From Veillonella sp. R32 (GTDB taxonomy: Bacteria; Bacillota; Negativicutes; Veillonellales; Veillonellaceae): a stretch of DNA of 63,658 bases. Position numbers and translations under genes: made by a program. Within the stretch, counting starts at the first letter, position 1; every line of letters begins with the position of its first letter. The notes below the pieces were generated by a model. That model was not told the origin of the DNA, searched no databases, and saw only the letters and a program-made list of their open reading frames with translations. Positions 58,452-63,658 of the stretch are shown here, in pieces. The stretch is taken from positions 1-63,658 of the forward strand of contig NZ_NMZQ01000048.1 of the NCBI RefSeq assembly GCF_010093125.1, given 5' to 3'.

Positions 58452-59909
58452 GTGACAATTCATGAATTACACAAACAATTAACAGCTAAAGAACTGTCCG
58501 CTGTAGAACTAACTAAGGCTGTGATTGCTCATAAAGCTAAAACAGAACCAACTGTACATGCGTACTTATCTGATTCGCATGAGGAAGCCTTAGCCGTAGC
58601 AGCTAAAGTGGATGAAAAAATTGCGGCTGGTGAAAGCATTGCCCCATTGGCAGGGATTCCAGGGGCTATTAAAGATAATATTTGTATTAAAGATCAGAAG
58701 GCTACTTGTGCGTCTAAAATGTTAGCTAACTTTGTGCCTCCTTATAATGCCACTGTTATTGAAAAATTAGCAGGTCAAGACTATGTAAGTCTTGGCAAAG
58801 TTAATATGGACGAATTTGCTATGGGTGGTTCTACGGAAAACTCTGCGTTAGCTAAAACGACGAATCCTTGGAATGCTGAGTATGTGCCAGGCGGTTCCTC
58901 CGGCGGTAGCGCCGCTGCTGTATCGGCTGGTAGTGCCATTTGGGCGTTAGGTTCTGATACAGGTGGTTCCATTCGTCAACCAGGGGCGTATTGCGGCGTA
59001 GTAGGCTTAAAACCAACTTATGGTAATGTATCTCGATATGGCTTGATTGCTTTTGCGTCGTCCTTAGATCAGATTGGGCCTGTGACCCGTGATGTAACGG
59101 ATGCGGCCATCGTATTGAATGCGATTACTGGTCATGACCATCGCGACTCTACGTCCATTCCAGGGGAACGTCCTGATTACACTAAGTCCTTAGTAAGCGA
59201 TGTGAAAGGCCTTAAAATTGGTATGCCAAAAGAATATTTTGGCGATGGTATTAATAGCGAAGTACGTGAAGCGATTGAAAAAGCGGCTAAAACCTATGAA
59301 GAATTAGGGGCTCAAATTGTAGAAGTAAGCTTGCCTACTTCTAAATATGCCTTATCCGCGTATTATATCATTGCTCTAGCGGAAGCAAGTTCCAACTTAG
59401 CTCGTTATGATGGGGTAAGCTATGGTTTACGTGTACCAGCTGACAATTTAGTTGAAATGTCCACTAAGACCCGTACGAAAGGATTTGGTCCTGAAGTACA
59501 ACGCCGTATTTTACTTGGTACGTATGTATTGAGCTCTGGTTATTATGATGCGTACTATTTAAAAGCATTGAAAGCACGTCGTTTAATTAAAAACGAATTT
59601 GATGCGGCTTTTGAAAATGTGGATGTATTATTAACGCCAACAGCGCCTAATACGGCTTTTAAGTTTTGTGAAAAAATTAATGATCCATTGTCCATGTATA
59701 TGGAAGATATTTGTACTACCCCAGTTAACCTAGCTGGTATTCCTGGTATTTCAATCCCTGCTGGATTTGCAAGTAATGGTATGCCAATTGGTATGCAATT
59801 ATTGGCCCCTGCGATGGGTGAAGAAGTATTATTACGTACTGCTTATACCTTTGAGCAAGCCCGTCCTGAATGTAATAAAGTCGCAGCCATTGGGGAGGTA
59901 ACACTATGA
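58452..59909 (+). CDS. gatA: Aspartyl/glutamyl-tRNA amidotransferase subunit A
   Basis: A 485-aa amidase-signature enzyme starting at GTG 58452, after AGGAGG. The catalytic Lys is in [10 protein letters not shown], and the two catalytic Ser in [14 protein letters not shown] and [10 protein letters not shown]. It releases ammonia from glutamine and channels it to GatB. It overlaps gatB by four bases (ATGA). Confidence 0.95.
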   Translation: MTIHELHKQLTAKELSAVELTKAVIAHKAKTEPTVHAYLSDSHEEALAVAAKVDEKIAAGESIAPLAGIPGAIKDNICIKDQKATCASKMLANFVPPYNATVIEKLAGQDYVSLGKVNMDEFAMGGSTENSALAKTTNPWNAEYVPGGSSGGSAAAVSAGSAIWALGSDTGGSIRQPGAYCGVVGLKPTYGNVSRYGLIAFASSLDQIGPVTRDVTDAAIVLNAITGHDHRDSTSIPGERPDYTKSLVSDVKGLKIGMPKEYFGDGINSEVREAIEKAAKTYEELGAQIVEVSLPTSKYALSAYYIIALAEASSNLARYDGVSYGLRVPADNLVEMSTKTRTKGFGPEVQRRILLGTYVLSSGYYDAYYLKALKARRLIKNEFDAAFENVDVLLTPTAPNTAFKFCEKINDPLSMYMEDICTTPVNLAGIPGISIPAGFASNGMPIGMQLLAPAMGEEVLLRTAYTFEQARPECNKVAAIGEVTL

Positions 59910-61348
59910 AATATGAAACAGTCGTAGGGCTGGAAGTACATACTGAATTAAAAACTAAGTCTAAAATTTTCTGCGGTTGTACTACTGAATTTGGTGGTGA
60001 CCAAAATACCCATGTATGTCCTGTCTGCTTAGGTTTACCAGGGGTATTGCCAGTACTTAATAAAAAAGTAGTAGACTATGCCATTCGCGTAGGCTTAGCT
60101 TTAAATTGTGAAATTTTACAATTTAATAAATTTGACCGTAAAAATTATTATTATCCAGATTTGCCTAAAAACTGGCAGACTTCGCAATATGACTTACCAA
60201 TTTGCCTTAATGGTCATTTAGACATTGAAGTGAATGGTGAAACTCGTCGTATTCTCATTACTCGTATTCACATGGAAGAAGATGCGGGTAAATTAGTTCA
60301 TAGTGGTAATACCATTAGCACGTCTGATTCTTCTAACGTAGATTATAACCGTACCGGCGTGCCACTTCTAGAAATCGTATCTGAACCAGATCTTCGTTCT
60401 GGCGAAGAAGCTAGAGCTTATGTGGAAAAACTTCGCTCCATCATTAAATACTTAGACGTATCGGATGTGCGTATGGAAGAAGGTAGCTTGCGTTGCGATG
60501 CTAATATTTCAGTTCGTCTAATGGGCGAAGAAAAATTAGGCACTAAAACAGAAATTAAAAATATGAACTCCTTAACTGCGTTGCAGAAAGGGATTGAATA
60601 TGAAGCCGTTCGTCAGGCTGAAACATTAGAAGATGGTGGCGAAATTGTGCAAGAAACACGCACTTGGGATGATGGCAAGGGTATGACCTTATCCATGCGT
60701 AAAAAAGAAGCGGAAAATGATTACCGTTACTTCCCAGAGCCAGATTTGGTACCAATCGTAATCAGCGATGAACAAATTGAAGAAGCTCGTCAATCGTTAC
60801 CAGAATTGCCAGATGCTAAAATTGCTCGTTTCAAAGCTGATTACGGCTTATCTGAAGAAGATAGCAATATTTTGACCACTATGCGTGAAACTGCGGATTA
60901 TTTGGATGCAGCGGTAAAAGCAGGGGCGGATGCTAAAACAGCGGCTAACTGGATGCTTGGTGATTTGTCTAAAATGGTCAATGAAGCGGGCATTACCTTT
61001 GCTGAAGCGAAAGTAAAACCAGAACAATTAGCAGCTATGATTGCGTTAATTGAAAAAGGCACTATTTCTGGTAAAATCGCTAAAAAAGTTATCGTATCTA
61101 TGTGGGAAACTGGTAAGGACCCTCAGAAAATTGTAGAAGAAGAAGGTCTTGTTCAGATTACGGATACGGGCGCTATTGAAGAAATCGTAAAACAAGTTAT
61201 TGCGGATAATCCAAAATCAGTTGAAGACTTCCAGAGCGGTAAAGGTAAAGCGATTGGCTTCTTAGTTGGGCAAGTTATGAAACTTAGCAAGGGTCGCGCT
61301 AACCCTGGTGTAGTTAATGAATTATTGCAGAAACATTTAAAAGCGTAA
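59906..61348 (+). CDS. gatB: Aspartyl/glutamyl-tRNA amidotransferase subunit B
   Basis: A 480-aa subunit that activates misacylated Glu-tRNA-Gln (and Asp-tRNA-Asn) and transfers ammonia. [33 protein letters not shown] (zinc), [21 protein letters not shown] and [18 protein letters not shown] are conserved; the tail is YqeY-like ([22 protein letters not shown]). With gltX it makes Gln-tRNA by the indirect route. Confidence 0.95.
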   Translation: MKYETVVGLEVHTELKTKSKIFCGCTTEFGGDQNTHVCPVCLGLPGVLPVLNKKVVDYAIRVGLALNCEILQFNKFDRKNYYYPDLPKNWQTSQYDLPICLNGHLDIEVNGETRRILITRIHMEEDAGKLVHSGNTISTSDSSNVDYNRTGVPLLEIVSEPDLRSGEEARAYVEKLRSIIKYLDVSDVRMEEGSLRCDANISVRLMGEEKLGTKTEIKNMNSLTALQKGIEYEAVRQAETLEDGGEIVQETRTWDDGKGMTLSMRKKEAENDYRYFPEPDLVPIVISDEQIEEARQSLPELPDAKIARFKADYGLSEEDSNILTTMRETADYLDAAVKAGADAKTAANWMLGDLSKMVNEAGITFAEAKVKPEQLAAMIALIEKGTISGKIAKKVIVSMWETGKDPQKIVEEEGLVQITDTGAIEEIVKQVIADNPKSVEDFQSGKGKAIGFLVGQVMKLSKGRANPGVVNELLQKHLKA

Positions 61349-61421
61349 AAATGACTGATAGTACTATTGCTACTTCAGTTAAAATCTGCTCGTCTGATAG
61401 TAGGGACACAGGAGATTGCCT

Positions 61422-61799
61422 ATGGAAGATAAACAATCTTATGAAACAAAAAATACGAATGTCTTATCCGATGAAGAACGCCGTGCTTTTGATGGAATGA
61501 CCATTGATGAAGACGGACGCGAACAATCGGAAGAAGATATTCGTCGTGCTAAGCAAGCGGAAACTAAAGACACCTATGAATATGGTCGTGAACAAGGACC
61601 ATATGGTGCGTATGAAGGCTTTCCTAAAATGAAAGTCTATACCTTTAGTTCCTTAGGCTGGAAAGGTAAGCTTGTGTTGGCTACCTTGGCAGCAGTTGTC
61701 TTAGGTGTATTGTTCTTTTTTGGTAGTTTATTTTTAATTGGGGTTAGTGTAGTCGCAATTGGTGTTGCTTTATTGGCGCTTTTGCGAAAACTGTTTTAA
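61422..61799 (+). CDS. Small membrane protein of unknown function
   Basis: About 125 aa; ATG 61422 with AGGAG upstream. The first 80 residues are hydrophilic and acidic (DEERRAFDGMTIDEDGREQSEEDIRRAKQ), followed by two hydrophobic segments (KLVLATLAAVVLGVLFFFGS and FLIGVSVVAIGVALLALL). A cytoplasmic acidic domain tethered by a hairpin is a reasonable topology. It is downstream of gatB and may be co-transcribed. Function unknown. Confidence 0.65.
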   Translation: MEDKQSYETKNTNVLSDEERRAFDGMTIDEDGREQSEEDIRRAKQAETKDTYEYGREQGPYGAYEGFPKMKVYTFSSLGWKGKLVLATLAAVVLGVLFFFGSLFLIGVSVVAIGVALLALLRKLF

Positions 61800-61804
61800 G
61801 AGTA

Positions 61805-61880
61805 GACATATTGAATAAATATCCTTTCATAATGGTTTCGTCACTTTTATGGTAATGGATTTTATTCAATATGTCATTTT
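61805..61880. repeat. Long hairpin with 15-bp perfect outer arms
   Basis: GACATATTGAATAAA (61805-61819) pairs exactly with TTTATTCAATATGTC (61861-61875); inner arms ATCC/GGAT and CATAA/TTATG extend the stem. ATTTTTAT follows. It may be the terminator of the gat operon, or an inverted repeat at the border of the decayed secretion region. Confidence 0.7.
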
Positions 61881-62016
61881 TATACAAAACGTTATAGTTT
61901 GATTTCTATGAAAAAATAATGATGGACAAATGTTCATATATGAGATAAAATTGTCATAAATAGAATAGATATAGGTAGAAAATATATTGATTAAGTAAGA
62001 GGTTAGGAGTGTTACT

Positions 62017-62355
62017 ATGAAGCAGGCTTGGGTCAACATGGCCGTAGTTATGGCTATTAGTGCGCCTGTATGGGGTATTGTACCAGTAAGTGCCGCTGAT
62101 TCAGCGATACCGAATGTAGTACAGCAAGAACAATTAGAAATGGCGCGACAACGAGCAGAGGCTCGTAATGAACGAAACCAGACAAAGCGAGTAGAGATAG
62201 AAGGCATCCATACGTCCACTGACGCAGACAATGCAGTAGATGAGACGGGGCCTTCTTTTTTTATTACTCATATTGAACTGGGGGATGAAAATCAGACCAA
62301 TGTATTAGAGGGAGAGTTTCGCTTTTTAGAACCACTACTTCGTAATGGTGAATAG
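62017..62355 (+). pseudogene. N-terminal fragment of a TpsB/FhaC-like two-partner secretion transporter
   Basis: The 112-residue frame has AGGAG before its ATG and a signal peptide (VNMAVVMAISAPVWGIVPVSAAD). A charged helix rich in Q, R, E (QQEQLEMARQRAEARNERNQ) follows, then the start of a POTRA-type strand (SFFITHIELGD ... FRFLEPLL). TpsB proteins go on for more than 500 residues to an outer-membrane barrel; here the frame stops after NGE. The next bases belong to an FHA-type repeat, so barrel and most POTRA sequence have been deleted. It cannot work as a secretion pore. Confidence 0.7.
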
Positions 62356-62622
62356 CAAGTCTATTCAACCAACTGGTCGTATAGGCTCTATTGGTGGAGC
62401 CCATAACATAGGTGAGACGCAGAGTCAGTATGCGAGTGTTACGAGTCAAGCGGGGATATATGCTGGGGCTGGTGGTCTTACTGTTGACGTAGGCGATACC
62501 ACACACTTAACAGGGGCTGTATTACATAGTGAAGCTACACTATCTAAGAATGTAGTTAAGACTGGTACCTTGGTGATGGAAGATATTCATAATGTAGCAG
62601 AATATACCTCAAAATCTAAGGG
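62330..62622 (+). pseudogene. FHA/CdiA-type haemagglutinin-repeat fragment
   Basis: Read in a different frame from the TpsB fragment (ATG at 62345 in frame). GRIGSIGGAHNIGETQSQYA, then IYAGAGGLTVDVGDTTHLTG, AVLHSEATLSKNVVKTGTL and MEDIHNVAEYTSKSKG match the repeats near the C-terminal end of filamentous haemagglutinin-like effectors. It has no signal or TPS domain. The junction near 62330-62345 looks like a deletion fusing tpsB to the 3' part of a tpsA/cdiA gene. After about 62622 the frame runs into unrelated residues and ends at 62686. Confidence 0.68.
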
Positions 62623-62765
62623 TGTTCTTATGTATATGATGAAATTGCACAATTTTTGCAGCGTTTATCATAGATACATTGGATAATTATGGTTTTGAAT
62701 ATAATCAATATTATAAGCCCTGGGAATTGGCTAATGCTATAAAAAATATACAGTCTAGAAAGTGA
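62620..62765 (+). pseudogene. Frame-disrupted toxin-like C-terminal tail
   Basis: Two frames join into one plausible C-terminus: YVYDEIAQFLQRLS (from 62620, stop 62671), and from about 62670 in the next frame IDTLDNYGFEYNQYYKPWEL then ANAIKNIQSRK, ending in TGA at 62763-62765. The TGA overlaps the GTG/ATG region of the next membrane-protein gene, just as CDI toxin ends abut immunity genes. Only about 45 residues remain, so the toxin class is unknown and the product is surely inactive. Confidence 0.45.
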
Positions 62766-63283
62766 GTAGTTATTATATGAAATTAATAGTGCGAGAAATA
62801 TTAACTATGTTTTTAGTGTATATCATTTCCACGATGATTTCCGTTTACTTTATATTACCTTTAGGAATTATCTCTATAATTATAGGGGTTCCTATATTAA
62901 AATGTTTGTTTTGTTTATACGGTAGTAATAGATGTAATGTACAAGTCATAATATGGGTGATTGGGAATATATTAATTATTGATAATGAATATAGCTTTTT
63001 TTTTCAAGAATATAGTAGAAGTATAATATTGAGTGGATGGAAGAATTTCATAGTTTTTTTCCATACATACATTACTAATAATGATTTTTTATTTTTGATA
63101 GTAATTAAAACTAGTATTTATATAATGAATTTAATAAAAAAATTATTTTCTTTATTAAATTTTAACATGGGAAGAGATATTATTGATATTATTCAAACTA
63201 CTTTAGTTTATTTTATTATGCAGTTAGAAATTATATTTTGGATATGTTTAGGAAGTCGTATATATAAGAAATTAGAAAAATAA
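62762..63283 (+). CDS. Polytopic membrane protein, candidate CDI-type immunity protein
   Basis: 173 aa from GTG 62762 (overlapping the toxin-like stop), or 168 aa from ATG 62777; neither has a strong ribosome site. It is very hydrophobic, with about four membrane segments (IVREILTMFLVYIISTMISV, PLGIISIIIGVPIL, VQVIIWVIGNILII, IIQTTLVYFIMQLEIIFWIC), and far more AT-rich than its neighbours, suggesting transfer. Position right after a toxin-like tail, within FHA debris, suggests a retained immunity gene, possibly against an inner-membrane toxin. The function is inferred from context only. Confidence 0.5.
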   Translation: MSSYYMKLIVREILTMFLVYIISTMISVYFILPLGIISIIIGVPILKCLFCLYGSNRCNVQVIIWVIGNILIIDNEYSFFFQEYSRSIILSGWKNFIVFFHTYITNNDFLFLIVIKTSIYIMNLIKKLFSLLNFNMGRDIIDIIQTTLVYFIMQLEIIFWICLGSRIYKKLEK

Positions 63284-63308
63284 TTAAGCTTTAAATTATT
63301 TTTGCTAG

Positions 63309-63658
63309 TTTAAAGGTATTATCTTTCAGATAGTACATATGAGTATAGGTTCTAGCTCTACAGAGCAAGAAAGTACAGCTATTACTACGACTTATAGAGG
63401 GGGCACTGTGTATAGTGATGGAGTGGTACAGATTACGGCTGTAGGTAATAGTAATGAATCCAATAGTACTGGTACGATTCAGGCTATTGGTGAAACTATC
63501 CAAGGTGAGAATATAGCCTTAAGTGCTACTAAAGACATACAATTAGAGGCGGGTATAAATAGACAACGTATTACTAATGATACAAAAAGTAAAGGTGCGT
63601 CTTTAGGTGTTACGGGTAGTGTAAAAAGAAAAAACACTGAGTTTCTTTATTTTTTTAA
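63309..63658 (+). pseudogene. Second FHA-repeat fragment, open at the window end
   Basis: Open from 63309 (ATG at 63339) through the last base, without a stop. MSIGSSSTEQESTAITTTYR, GGTVYSDGVVQITAVGNSNE and ENIALSATKDIQLEAGINRQ are beta-helix repeats typical of FHA/CdiA effectors. No ribosome site, signal or TPS domain is present, so it resembles the head of an orphan cassette, whose toxin end would lie beyond the window. Confidence 0.65.

Noticed and set aside
61866-62231. Minus-strand frame opposite the TpsB-like fragment
   Set aside because: Opposite a plus-strand signal peptide gene with a good ribosome site; composition is that of an antisense shadow.

Overview
The window looks like chromosome from a Veillonella-type organism, that is, a Negativicutes 'diderm Firmicute'. 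It is AT-rich. It carries Firmicutes hallmarks: ctsR-mcsA-mcsB-clpC, a cysteine T-box leader, GatCAB, Mini-III RNase, and yacP next to a SigH-like sigma factor. It also carries outer-membrane features: a YadA-type trimeric autotransporter with an ESPR signal, two-partner-secretion/FHA fragments, and an RND efflux pump. The genus is inferred from gene content and style; no database was searched.

Layout. 1-7505: a large trimeric autotransporter adhesin gene broken by a frameshift (near 6503) and an in-frame stop (6967). 7506-16101: an accessory regulatory region holding a MerR/BmrR-like regulator followed by a MerR-type promoter that reads into a 19-codon ORF; a CsoR-like repressor and a metal P-type ATPase with twin operators; a DsbA/FrnE-like oxidoreductase; an exported protein of unknown function; an isochorismatase-fold hydrolase; and a MarR-SMR drug-efflux pair preceded by five operator-like sites. 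16400-21518: a complete nikABCDE-type nickel/metallophore ABC importer. 22064-22549: ferritin.

22700-42312 is a long housekeeping block: CtsR boxes, ctsR-mcsA-mcsB-clpC, radA, a PIN/TRAM protein, ispDF (fused), gltX, pepT, a Cys T-box, cysS, mrnC, rlmB, yacP, sigH, secG, rnr, smpB and ssrA (tmRNA, minus strand). It resembles the Bacillus clpC-to-sigH block joined to the secG-rnr-smpB-ssrA block. No disA lies after radA.

42488-53737: tRNA-Leu(CAA), a YeiH-like permease, a YagU-like protein, a rubrerythrin-like ferritin-fold protein, a tetR-MFP-RND efflux operon without an outer-membrane channel gene, a DcuC-type C4-dicarboxylate carrier (fitting organic-acid fermentation) and a CBS-containing family II pyrophosphatase. 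53843-61799: pcrA, ligA, gatC-gatA-gatB and a small membrane protein.

61805-63658 (window end) is a decayed two-partner-secretion/contact-dependent-inhibition region. It holds the first ~110 residues of a TpsB-like transporter, an FHA-repeat fragment, a frame-disrupted toxin-like tail overlapping a polytopic membrane protein (candidate immunity protein), and a second FHA fragment running off the end.

Most noteworthy are (1) the MerR-type operator/promoter and short transcript at 8625-8935, (2) the repeated MarR-like operators at 14501-14770, (3) the orphan toxin/immunity-like cassette at 62017-63658, and (4) the double-broken adhesin. Short tandem repeats (9-27 bp) recur at gene ends and in leaders.
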